Assembly: GCA_907165065.1 (NCBI GenBank)
Contig: OU015528.1
Location: 24,758,015 to 24,822,014 of the forward strand
Direction of reading: 5' to 3'
DNA: 64,000 bases
Origin: Caprimulgus europaeus
Taxonomy: Eukaryota > Chordata > Aves > Caprimulgiformes > Caprimulgidae
Shown: in pieces, positions 35,057-46,468 of the stretch
How positions within the stretch are numbered: the stretch's first letter is position 1
Layout: each line of letters starts with the position of its first letter
The notes under the pieces: model-generated
The model's input: only the letters and a program-made list of their open reading frames with translations
Told to the model about the DNA's origin: nothing
The model's database searches: none
Translations under genes and position numbers: made by a program

Positions 35057-36894
35057 AATCTGAGACAGAGGCAAGAAATTTTTTTAAAAAAAAAAAGTTT
35101 GGTAATGCATTTTTATAGTTTGATTTTGATGTTTTGTGTTTTTTAACAAAGAAAATTGGCAGTGTTCCCAATGTTTTTCTGATGGTCTGACATATGAATG
35201 TTAGATTTCACTTACTGCTGCATCTTTCAGACAAAAAATAGACTTTACATTATTTTCAGTGAAGGACCATGGAAGCATGAGAGTCCATAACAACAAAGTC
35301 CAAAATTAAAGGCATCACTGATTTTTTTATGTATGCAACCCATTATATTTTTTAATTAACTACAATAAGTTTTGCTGATGGGAATATGTCCAGGTGCCCT
35401 CATGTTACAGTTTTATGAAACAGTTATTGAAAAAGCTTTCCTGAAGTACTTCTGTTGAAATACTTCAGCAAGTGGCAGATGGCAACACCCAGTAGACTAC
35501 AGCCTGGAATGTCTTGTAGGACCTAATTATGATGTGTTGTGAGTAAAATTGAAAAAGTTTTGTGTTTCTTTTTTGGTACAGTATGTCATGTTCCCAGTTC
35601 CCACTCTTAGTCTGAATAGCTTGCTTTTGTTATGTTATGTGTGAATATGTTTTTAGAAACATTGAATTAATCTTTTTCTATTCAGAAAAAATAATTTTGC
35701 GAAAGGTTATATTATTTTTCAAAACAGTTGTTTGTTTTCAGATTTCAGGAAAAGCATGTAGTAGGGTAAGTGGCCCCATTAGGATGAGAATGAAAAATCT
35801 TAATTGAAAATTATTCCACATGAACCAGTCAGAGTCATCAGGCTTAGTCAAAGGATGGCTTATATCTCCCAAATGTAGGAGTCTAAAACTGTGCAGTCCT
35901 TCCTAGCCCCTAGTATAAGATTGAGTTTACGCTTCTGTTATCTTTCTGAGAACTAAATATATTTTCATCTGTTTTAATTCATGCATATTTGCATCCACTG
36001 GATATTTTTTACATTTGTGTTCCACAGAAACTATTAGACTTTGGCACTGATTTGAATGATTGTAAAGAGAAGCCTCCAAGTGGGAACATCTTATGCCTAT
36101 TCAGGAGGCAGTTTCCCATTTTAGAGTAGTGATCATCAAGGGACCTAAGCTAGGCAGCACACAATGCTCCTAAGCTTGGCATGAAATAACAGGGCAGCCT
36201 ATGTTTAAATCCTATCATGTCCCTTATAGGCATTTACCCTTATAATCTTTGATTCCAGTTGTATGATGAATATGATAAATATTCCCTAAAGTGTAGGCAC
36301 ATTAAATGTGGACAAGAATAAGTTTCAAAACAGAATTATCAGTACAAAACAGAAAAAAATAAGGGGACAGTGAATAAAGACTGGGAAATCTAGGCAAATG
36401 TTGATTTAGAAGCTGGAATTGCCTCCACCTGGGACTGAAAATCTGTAACATCTGTATTCAGAACACAACAGAAACAAAAGTGTAGAAGAATACACTTTTG
36501 AATGCCCAGGATGCTTCAGGAAATGCATTTGAAAAATTTTCTGTAATTTTAAAAATGTATTAATTATATACCCTTTTATTTCATAATTCATGTAATTGAT
36601 CCATATAGGGTGAGAATGGTTCCACCGTGTCTAATTACTGAATGCTGACAGCAACTATTAATGAAAGATTATGGAGAGAGAGTAAGATACATTATTTCTA
36701 CAAAAGGAACCTTCCCCTTATACCCTTCTGCTTTGCAATAATCAGAAATCTCTATCACCTACTTTACTGTGAATCTGGATCTCATGTAAGCCTGATTATC
36801 TCTTAGGACTCATATCTCCTAGCCAGTAGAAATGTACATTTGCTGTGAGATTTTTAGAACAGAGTAAAAGAAAAGACCTCCAGTTTGCACATCC

Positions 36895-37190
36895 CAGAAT
36901 CACAGAATGGTAGGGGTTGGAAGGGACCTCACGAGATCACCTAGTCCAGCCCCCCTGCTAAAGCAGGTTCCCTACAGCAGGTTGCACAGGAAAGCGTCCA
37001 GGTGGGTTTTGAACATCTCCCGAGATGGAGACTCCACAGCCTCTCTGGGCAACCTGTCCCAGTGCTCTGTCACCCTCACAGTAAAGAAGTTTTTCCTTAA
37101 GTTTGTCTGGAACGTACAGTGTTCCAGTTTTTGCCCATTGCCCCTTGTCCTGTCACTGGACACCACAGAAAAGTGCCTGGCCCCATCTTA
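36895..37190 (-). mobile_element. CR1 LINE 3' fragment, minus strand
   Basis: The tail CCATTCTGTGATTCT lies at the left edge on minus, followed by the 3' UTR and the last part of ORF2. The 64-codon frame 36972-37166 contains [15 protein letters not shown] and ends FLCNLL at its natural stop. About 300 bases survive. The CNLL ending and GGGGTTGGAAGGGACC-type UTR match the 6145 copy, so both belong to the same subfamily. Confidence 0.93.
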
Positions 37191-39187
37191 CCCTTAAAAG
37201 TTATTGTCTGATTTGCTATATCTTCCTCTGTCTTTATTGATTGCTGTATTAAGCCTTCTCATTAAAGGTCTGTTTGAAGCACTTTTGCTTTTCTGGAAAA
37301 TGATTAGTCTGCCATTGGCTGTGCTAACAAGTTGCTGCCTCTGATGTATGGACAATTATACACAGCCAGCACTTGAAAAGTGAATCTCTTAAAAAAATAT
37401 CTCTCTTCATTTGTGAAATGTTAAGTAACTGGAATTGCTTGTTGCTTCTCAAAAATGCCATGAAGCCTAGATTTAATGGCTGCGTGAGGGGGGGAGGCGT
37501 TTTAGCTGTGTCCATTACTACTGATTATCTGAGCATATGTGCTCACCTCACCTGACCTGGTGGCTGAGGAGTATCCCAGTGCCACCAGTACTTTTATCCT
37601 CCATAGCAGTGATGGTGCCAGGTAGACTTTCTGACTACAGTGAGAACAGATGTTCTCATCGTGACCTCTTCTTCCAGTCTATGTGAAACACCTTTTTCCT
37701 TTGTGCAAATGGAACATGAGGTGGAGGATTAGATCAGGATTGGCAAAAGCAGTGTTCTAGTATCAGAGGTATGTTAATGACCTAGTCATAAACTCCACCT
37801 TAAAATCCAGCAGAGGTTTTTTTTAAAATTTTTTATTCTCATTGCTACTGCTGTGAGGTTGTTTCAGAAGAAAACTGTTTTCCTCCGAGGTTTAGAACCT
37901 TTCTTTTAAATTGCATATGTTCATTCTGTTCCTAGCTTTCCACACTGTTGTTTAATTTACATGGTGATTGCATACTAATGTGCATAACATATTTCATATC
38001 TCTCCATATTTGGCTAAGCTAAACAAAAGCATTATTTTGTCTTACCTCAGAGGGCTTTTTGGTCCTTTGATAATCCTAATAACTCCACTTTATGTCTCTT
38101 TCAGTTTGGATTTCCTTTTCTGGTTGACCGGAATTTTACACAGCTTTCACTGAGGCAGCTGATATCCCTTAGCTTATGCACAGGAGTAGCCAGGAGATCA
38201 CAGAATAGATGTCAGAAAGGAATGCAAAGAGAAGGAAACTCCAGACTCCTTCCAAACACTGCTGCTCTAAATCCTCTGGTAGTTCTAGAGGGAAAAAATG
38301 GGCAACTGTCTGAACAATTTTATCTCTGTGCATCCAACTAGTTAGTCCAATCCCTCTTCTCACCATCTTTTAGGCCGTTTGGATTTGCAAAGAAGCAAAG
38401 TGGCAATACGGGCTCAGTGCAATGTCTTTCAAGCAGATCAAGGAGCTGATGTGCACAAATATTTCTGGAATACTGTCGTGATGTTTGCAGTAGCAGGACC
38501 TGGCTCAAGTTCAGCCTCATAGAAAAATAGTACTACAACCAAAAGTGTCAGCTTTTTCATGGAGCTTTGACACTGACTGTTCATATGCTTTGAAACAAAA
38601 CCAAATTATGACTCCAGCCTTTCCGTAGCTTTGGGAAGGACCCTGAGAAAGAGTAGCAATATTTTTCTTTACTTCCTGTTCTCTAATTACAGATTTTAGA
38701 CACAATTCAGTCCTTTCCTCCTGAAATAGATTATATCTGCTTCTTTCATTTAATGTTACTATACTATTCACCAGAGTTTATATACCAATAACTTTAACAA
38801 AAGAAGGAGTTCCACCTTTTTTCTCTAAAAGACCAACTACTTCATAATATATGTACGTTCAGCAAACAGCAATGGGAGACTTTCTCAGTCTACTATACTC
38901 CTGTAATTTATATGCAAAATTTAAGATTTAAGTTACAAAGAGCTTCAGACATCATCAAGAAATTACTATAAGAGTCTGAATGAACCCTCCTGGGAAGAAG
39001 CCAACATAAGGACTGAGAGGTTTGAGCATCTTTTCCATTAAAATAATTGTATTATCTCAGCCATCACACAAAAATACTCCCTGAAAGAGGAAGTTACTTA
39101 GCAATTCTAAGGAAGGAGCACCATAATCCAGTCCTTTGCTAAATTCCTGTGTAAAACTAATCTGTAAAGCCCTGTCGAATTGCCTTT

Positions 39188-39202
39188 AAAAAAAAAAAAA
39201 AA
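39188..39202. repeat. Poly-A run (15)
   Basis: Fifteen consecutive A. Confidence 0.9.
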
Positions 39203-42200
39203 TTCCTTTGACACAAGCGCATTAACTTAAAACCAAAGTGGGAATATTGCCAGCAAATCTTTTAAGGAGAAATGAGCTTGGAACTTAAAGCTAAAACTAT
39301 TGGAAGCATGGGATTTCATGAAAATTATACACATTAATTTGAACATCTGATTAACCACTAAAAGTTTTACATAATATTTTATGTTTTGTTTCACCTGTAC
39401 TGTTTAATTATCAGTTTCTTACTAATAGCCTGCTCAGGGTATATTTTTAGCTGCTTACCAGGCAAGGTTCTTTGATCCAGAAATAATTTAAGACAAGGAT
39501 TTCCAGATGTGCCTAAGAGAACCAGACAATTGGCTTTGAATGGTCATGAACTTAAGGGTTTCTGTACAAGATTTTAGAATATTCTTTTCACCTTCATTTT
39601 TATTCTGGTAGTGCTTAGAAACCTCACCTGTTATGCTGGCTATTAAGCACTAATGTTAAATTAAAGCAGTAGCACTAAATTAAACCACTGATACTAAATA
39701 CTAACACTAAAAAGTTCAAATGGAAAGAAAGAAACCAAAAGATGGAAAACAAGATAATATGCTGAATAAATAAATGACCAAACCTTAACTTACGTGTGTG
39801 GGTGCCAGGAGTTTCACTGACAAGAGCAGAAATTGCAAGGACACATAGTACTTAGTCTGCTCAGGAAAGCACAGATCTACCCTTGGAACAAGTACTATGC
39901 AGAGCTATAACTAGTAGTTTTACCAAATGCACCACTACTAGAAAGAGTAGACTTCCCCAAAGAGTGGAGATGCTATGGAGTAAGCAGCTCAGCACCATCC
40001 CATGTCTGTGCATTAAAGTCCCAAATGTGTCCAGGGGCTGTAAATACAATGTCTGAACTGCAGCTGCAATTAAACGATATTTTTTTCTTTGCAAAGAGAT
40101 AACATGACCAGATTGTATCACTAGTTCACAAGTGATTTTATCTCTTGGGTAAGACTAAAGGGTCTTACGAATGCTTTGTGAATTACACCTAATTATGCAT
40201 GCAGTAGGGAGCAATATAAAGGTCATCCTAAGGAAGGAAAAAAAATAATCCAGGAAGTGAAGGAGGAAGTGGTACATGGTAAGAAAGCAATTTGCAGATT
40301 CAGTTGCCAACAGGAAGCTACTGCTTCTGTTTGTGGATGGAAGCTGTGGAAGAAGCATAGGATTCCAGCTGAGCCTGGATCCTCCGTGCTGTTCCTGCTA
40401 GTTTCAGCTATGGTTGGAGACCACCTCCAGCTCCTAAGTGCTGGCTTCACCTTTGCTGGCTTCTCCCTCTCCTACTGCATGTGGCTGGAGAAAAATGTGA
40501 TGGGGAAATTTTTATTATTTTCCATCTTTCTGCCTTTTGAGAGGAATCTTGTTTTCCTCCCAGGCATCAATTTACACTGGAAGAAATTACCATATTATAC
40601 AGGTCATGTTAGTTGTTCTAATATAGTTTTTGAATAATTAAATAAAGATCTTGCAATTCAGAAGGCAGGAACCACATACTGAAAGGATTAATACATGTTG
40701 TGAGTTCTACATCTTGTCTTTAAGTTCAAAATATATATTCAATTAAAAACAAATTTTAAAATGTTTCTTTTAACAGTCTTGTATATATTATGTAAGGTAA
40801 TTTTGTAATTGTTAGAAAAATGTCCACAAGCGATTAGTATTTTCAAACCAACATGGATAAAATTGTGTGATGTAGAAGCAATTTACACTTTTTAATAAGT
40901 ACATAGTTCTTGTTGAAAGAGATTATTGTATTCACTGACAGCTAATTTTCCAGTGATGAATTGTCTAAAACCACTTGTCTCTGATATTTTTAGTAAGTAG
41001 TTAAATAAATGGTAAGCTAATTTTTATGTTTTTTCTTTACAGATCAAAGCATTCTTTTAATTATATTTCAGAAACAGTAGCCACATTAAATTATTAGAAC
41101 TGTAAGTCTACATCTTGTCATTTAGATTGATTCCTCTCTATTTTTTTTTAATTCTGCTATTTGTTCACCCAGGGCCTGAACCAATGACCAGTGAAATCAG
41201 TGAGAAAATCCCTGCTAATTTAACATAATTTTAGATAAAACTTAGTACCAAAACTTCTTTCCTGTATATGAATAAGCTGCGGGGTTTTTTAAAATTCATT
41301 TTCAAATACTTTCTGTTCCCCCTATCCCTCTAGTATAAAACAACTATAAAGGCCTTGTTGACAGGGAAGTGTTTTCTTTCAGAAAAAAATATCTTAATTT
41401 AGTCTGTGGACTTCACCTCACACTCTGCTGATAAATTCTGCACGTTAACTCCTATTTGAGTAAAGTCCTGTAAGTAACTGCAACAATGATACAGAAGAAG
41501 TAGCAAGTATGTATGACATTGTCTTGTCTCTTGAATTAGACAAAGTGCAATGGGAAAACTTAAGTTTTCATTTTTTTCCATCTCTTTCTCCTAAATGTAC
41601 AATAATTATGAATGCGTAAAATCCTCCACAATCCTTGCCTTTTGAAAGGATCAAACATCCTTTTCTCAGCCTCTGCACACTTGCTATAGTGTAAAGGAGC
41701 AAAGCACACGAACTCTCTATAACTCTCCTTGATATGCTTAGATTAATTGTGCACCCTTTGTCGGACAGTCACCTACTGAGGAATGCTCAGGTACTGTCCC
41801 CTTCCAGCACCTGTGCTTCGGCACATATGCTGTGTCTTCCAGGTTTTTCTGGACAAGACAGGGAGCCCTCTTTGTCCTTCCTGCTCTAGCTAGTCTACTG
41901 AAAGTGATCTATATCCCATTGGACAAAGAAGAGAGAATGTGTGTGGGTAGCAAACCTGAGTCCACCACTTGCTACATTAGAAAAATGTTGTTACCCTCTG
42001 GTAGTCTTGGACATTTTCAAATAACATGGCACTGGAAGGGGGAGCAGTAACTGTGAAGGACTGAGCCACCTTGGGATGTAATACGACAGAGTATTGAGGC
42101 ACACAGTGGCTGGGAGGTTCTCAGGCTCATAACATGAATGGAGTTATTTGGGCTTTGTAGGAGTTTCGTTTTTATCCCAAAACTTTTCCTTTGGCATCTG

Positions 42201-43369
42201 ACCAGTGTGGCTTCAGACTGGCCCGTGAAAAGCTGTGATTACATTGGAAATGAATAATAGAGGTTCTGGCACCTTTTTTATTTCTCCTCTTTAAGTGAAA
42301 TAAGAGATCAATTAATAAAAGGGCATCTGTGTTGAAAATGAGGCAATCTACCTCATGACAGTATGAAGGGTTACATTTAGCATAATGTCACAATGTTGCA
42401 AAAATAAAAAGCAAACAGCTATAGAGTGGTAATATTAGCACTGTATTAATTGGTATTATACTGTGATATTAAGCACATTTGGAAGTAGCAGACTGTCTAT
42501 GTGCCTAAAATTTCAGTAAGGGACACTGTGTGAAAATCCAGTCAACTTCATATCACGATATGTAGATATTTTAATATCTATATATGTTACGAGATGACAG
42601 ATTCTGTTATACATCTAAAATATTAGACCTCAAATACTGATTTCATCCAGAAGCCTGTCAACATCACATATTGCTAACTCATAGAGCCACCTGAACTTCC
42701 TTATAAAAGACAGCTTAAGTATCAGAATTGTTCTGTGGTTAAGAAGAAGCTATTTGTGAGGTTTTAGCCTCAAAGAATTCTTTTTTTCCACAAATAAATC
42801 TGCCTGGAGTTAATTCTATACTAGAGTCAAAGTACCTAGTAACCTTTAGGGTATTTCAACACTCCTTTGCACTGTGAAGTTTAGATACATTCAAAATATA
42901 CTCTTTTTTTAAAGATGCTTATTTAGTTTATTCTTACTTATTTGCAGTGTTACAGCATTCATTGGCCAAAAGATCAGTATGTGGCTTTGGAAAAGGTCTG
43001 TGTCAACAGCTTTCTTTTACAAAACATCACGTAGACAGAATTTGCTGTATAAAAAGCTCCACTAGGAAATTACCACTGTTCCAAGCAGAGATAAATCAGG
43101 AGTACTTCCAAAGTTTGACCTATTCTCTCTTCTGCATTTTTTTTACTTAATTTTAATATTCTTGACTGTAATTCAGGCGGAAAATTGAACCTTCCCAGAA
43201 TCAGTCTCTGCTGTCCTGTGTGCTGAACACCACAACGATGACTTTGCCTATTATACTCTACCTTTGACTGTTGTGTGTCAGCCTAAGCCAATGACTGCTG
43301 GAGCCATTCACTCCAGAAATAATAAAGTTCTCAATAATGACTGGATCTACACGTGAAAAAAAAATGCAT

Positions 43370-43650
43370 AATTATTTTGCCAAGTGGACATTAAAAACAG
43401 ATATTTATGATCACTGCTGCCACCTAATTGCTCAGGGGAGACATTGATTTGAAGAGCTCTTTATGGCTGTGGCGTCACTCAATGCAATCCTTCAGTGAAA
43501 TAATAATATTTCACATTAACAGTATATTGTACACTTTCAAAGATTGTAGCACCCCCACACATGTCAATTAGGTAATTCCCCAAGCTATGCTCTGAAGAGC
43601 TATGTCATGGGAAGTATTATTGTAATACTTTAGGGATAGATAAGCTGAAC
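43370..43650. promoter_or_regulatory. Possible conserved non-coding element
   Basis: High-complexity, repeat-free sequence with several homeodomain-like cores (ATAATTATTTTGCC near 43368, CACCTAATTGCTC near 43421, TCAATTAGGTAATTCC near 43565) and GGCTGTGGCGTCA near 43463. It resembles enhancer-like conserved DNA in texture only; no comparison was possible. Confidence 0.18.
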
Positions 43651-44189
43651 TAAAGCAATCAACATCTCATACAGTATTATGACTTAACCAGGAAATGAAG
43701 CTTGGAATCTAGGTTTTTGATCACGTTACTAACCACTACATAATAATGCTAGTTATTGGTATTGTTTGTCAGTATGTTTAATTAGTTATTTACATTTTCA
43801 GAAATACAGAAAGAGTCGAGAAACTGTGTGTAGATGACTTTCAAACACCTCTTCAAGCATAAACCACTTTTTATTTAATCATAGAATCATAGAGTTATAG
43901 AATGGCTGCAGTTGGAAAGGACCTTAAAAACCATCTAGTTCCAACCCCCTTGCCATGAACAGGGACACCTTCCACTAGACCAGGTTGCTCAAAGACTCAG
44001 CCAGCCTGGCCTCAAACATTTCCAAGGAGGGGGCATCCAGAACTTCCTTGGCAACATGTTCCAGTGTCTCACCACCCTCACATTTAAGAATTTATTCCTA
44101 ATATCTAATCTAAACCTACGCTCTTCCAGCTTAAAGCCATTTCCTCTTTTCTGTCACCAACTGCCCTTATGAAAAGTCTCTCCCCAGCT

Positions 44190-45222
44190 TTATTGAAGGC
44201 TGTCTTCAGGTATTGCAAGGCTGCTATAAGATCTCCTCGGAGCCATCTCTTCTCCAGGCTGAACAGCCCCAACTCTCCCAGCCTGTCCTCGTGGGAGAGG
44301 TGCTTTAGCCCTCACATCAGCCTTGTGGCCCTCTTCTGGACTCATTCTAAGTGGTCCATGGTTTTTTTTGTGTTGAGGGCTCCAGAACTGGACACAGTAT
44401 CTCAGGTAGGGCCTTACAAGAGTGAAGTACAGAGGGAGAATCATCTCCCGCAACCTGCCGGCCACGCTTCTCTTGATGCAGCCCAGGATACGGTTATTGG
44501 CCTTCTGGGCTGCAAGTGCACATTGCCAGCTCCCGTTCAGCTTCTCATCCACTACCACTCCCAAGTCCTTCTCTTCAGAGCTGGCCTCAAGCCACTCATC
44601 GCCCAGCCTGTATTTGTGTTTGGGATTGCCCCAACCCAGGTGCAGGACCTTGCATTTGGCCTTGTTGAACTTCATGAGGCTAGCACAGGCCCACCTCTCA
44701 AGCCTGTCAAGGTCCCTCTTGATGGCATCCCTCCAGCGTGTCAACCACACCACTCAGCTTGGTATCATCGGCAAACTTGCTGAGGGTGCACGCAATCCCA
44801 CTGTCCATGTCACCGACAAAGATGTTGAACAGCACCGGCCCCAATACCAAACCTTGAGGGACACTGCTCATCACCAGTTTCCACTCAGACTTTGAGCTGT
44901 TGACCACAACTCTTTGAGTGCAACCATCCAGCCAGTTCCTTATCCTCCGAGTGGTCCATCCATCCAACCCACTTGTTTCCAATTTAGAGACAGGGATGTC
45001 ATGCAGGACAGTGTCAAATGCTTTGCACAAGTCCAGGTAGATGACATGTGTTGCTTTAGCCTTATCCACCAATGTTGTAACCCCACCATAAAAGGCCACC
45101 AGATTGATCAGGCATGATTTGCCCTTGGTGAAGCCATGCTGGTTGTCACCAATCACCTTCTCATTCTCCATGTGCCTTAGCATAGTTTCAAGGAGTATCT
45201 GCTCCATGATCTTGCCTGGCAC
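44190..45222 (-). pseudogene. CR1 ORF2 reverse transcriptase remnant, catalytic motif kept
   Basis: Two overlapping frames give most of the RT domain: 45222-44707 and, after a frameshift near 44730, 44753-44190. Motifs in order are GFTKGKSC, motif [12 protein letters not shown] with its aspartates, motif [16 protein letters not shown], motif [12 protein letters not shown] with both catalytic aspartates, then [20 protein letters not shown] thumb sequence and [12 protein letters not shown]. The frame is lost again below 44190. The polymerase core reads well, but the gene cannot yield one continuous protein. Confidence 0.88.
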
Positions 45223-45903
45223 TGAGGTGAGACTGACCGGCCTGTAGTCCTCTGGGTCTTCCTTGTTTCCCTTTTTAAAAATGGGGGTTATGTTCCCCTT
45301 TTCCAGTCTGTGGGAACTTCACCAGACTGCCAGGACTTCTCAAATATGATGGATAGTGGCTTTGCAACTTCATCTACCTGTTCCCTCAGGACCTGCGGCT
45401 GGATCACATCAGGTCCCATGGACTTGTACACGAACCTGATCTCCTGCTACAGTAGGTGGCTTTTCATTCTCCTGGACCCTTCCTTTGCTTTCTAGGACTT
45501 GGGCAGTGTGGCATGAGTGCTTGCTGGTGAAGACTGAGGCAAAAAAGTCATTGAGCACCTCAGCCTTCTCAATGTCCTGGGTGACCAGATCTGTTGCCTT
45601 CTGGAGAGGTCCCACATTTTCCCAAGTTTTCCTTTTCTCCCTGACATACCTGTAGAAACATTTTTTGTTGCCCTTGACATCTCTGGCTAAATTTAATTCT
45701 GTCAGGGCCTTGGCTTTTCTAACCTGATCCCTGGCTTCTCAGGCAATTTCTCTGTATTCCTCCCAGGTTACCCATCTTCCTTCCACCCTCTATAGGCTTC
45801 TTTTTTGATCCTAAGTTTGTTCAGGATTTTCCTGTCCACTCATGCAGGCTTCCTGCTTTTTTTTGCCTGCCTTCCTCTTTGTAGGGATGCATCGTTCCTG
45901 GGC

Positions 45904-46468
45904 TTAGAGGAAGAGATCTTTGAGTATGTTCAAACTGTCCTGCACCCCTCTTCCTTCCCTGAAGAGGTCAAAGTCTGCTCTCCAGAAATCCAGGGTGGTG
46001 AGCTTACAGTGCATCTTCTTCACTGCCCTAAGGATCTCAAATTCCACCATTTCATGGTCACTGCAGCCAAGACTGCCCGAGAGCTTCACGTTCCCCACCA
46101 ACCCCTCCTTGTTTGTGAGGGCAAGGTCCAGCATGGCACCCCTCCTTGTCGGTTCGTCGACCACCTGGAGAAGGAAGTTGTCCTTCACACATTCCAGGAA
46201 TCACATGGATTGTTTGTGCCGTGCTGTGTTGTCCCTCCAACAGATGTCGGGGTGATTGAAGTCCCCCATGAGGACTAGGGCTTGTGAACGTGAGGCTGCT
46301 CCTATCTGCCTATAGAGGGCCTCATCGGCTCAGTCTCCCTTGTCTGGCAGCCTGTAGCAGACCCCCACTGTAATATCCCCTTTCCCTGCCTTCACTTTAA
46401 TCCTGACCCATAGACTTTCAGTTAGCTCCTCATCTGTCTCCAGGTTGAGCTCCATACACTCCAGATGG
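45904..46468 (-). pseudogene. CR1 ORF2 endonuclease remnant
   Basis: The open frame 46188-45904 contains the LDLALTNKEGLVG segment and GCSDHEMVEF, the conserved SDH of the endonuclease C-terminus. Further upstream (to about 46468) translated fragments contain a VGVCYR-like segment, showing that the domain extends to the truncation point but with frame breaks. Intervening linker sequence (for example 45615-45409) is also broken. Confidence 0.82.

Larger units (their letters stand above)
23539..36894. other. Long unique region without recognised genes
   Basis: No LINE, LTR or gene identified in over 13 kb. It includes a possible conserved non-coding stretch (about 25960-26570), a GC-richer unassigned block (about 26975-27260, with a 72-codon plus frame), a Lys/Ser-rich 99-codon minus frame (28314-28613), a 14-G run, C-rich and pyrimidine tracts, a 22-bp tandem duplication and poly-A/T runs, each listed separately where notable. 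The remaining DNA is AT-rich and featureless to me. Confidence 0.55.
37191..43876. other. Unique AT-rich DNA, no recognised gene
   Basis: It contains a poly-A run (39188-39202), a loose run of ACTAAA/TTAAA-rich sequence at 39640-39715, a 126-codon plus frame at 40257-40637 without recognisable domain, and a possible conserved stretch at 43370-43650. No genes or transposons identified. Confidence 0.55.
43877..46468 (-). mobile_element. CR1 LINE, about 2.6 kb, minus strand
   Basis: This is the longest CR1 in the window. On minus, the tail with repeated ATTCTATGATT units sits at 43877-43905, followed upstream by the 3' UTR, the ORF2 C-terminus, the reverse transcriptase (about 44190-45300), the linker (about 45300-45900) and most of the endonuclease (about 45900-46468). 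Truncation at 46468 removes the N-terminal endonuclease part and everything before it. Many frameshifts and stops break ORF2. Unlike the related copies at 18920 and 51385, motif C keeps both aspartates. Confidence 0.95.

Noticed and set aside
40257..40637. 126-codon plus-strand frame
   Set aside because: No domain, splice context or repeat origin; treated as chance.
44169..44895. Plus-strand frames of 204 and 157 codons
   Set aside because: Antisense to the CR1 RT remnant.
45805..46278. 157- and 111-codon plus-strand frames
   Set aside because: Antisense to the CR1 endonuclease remnant.
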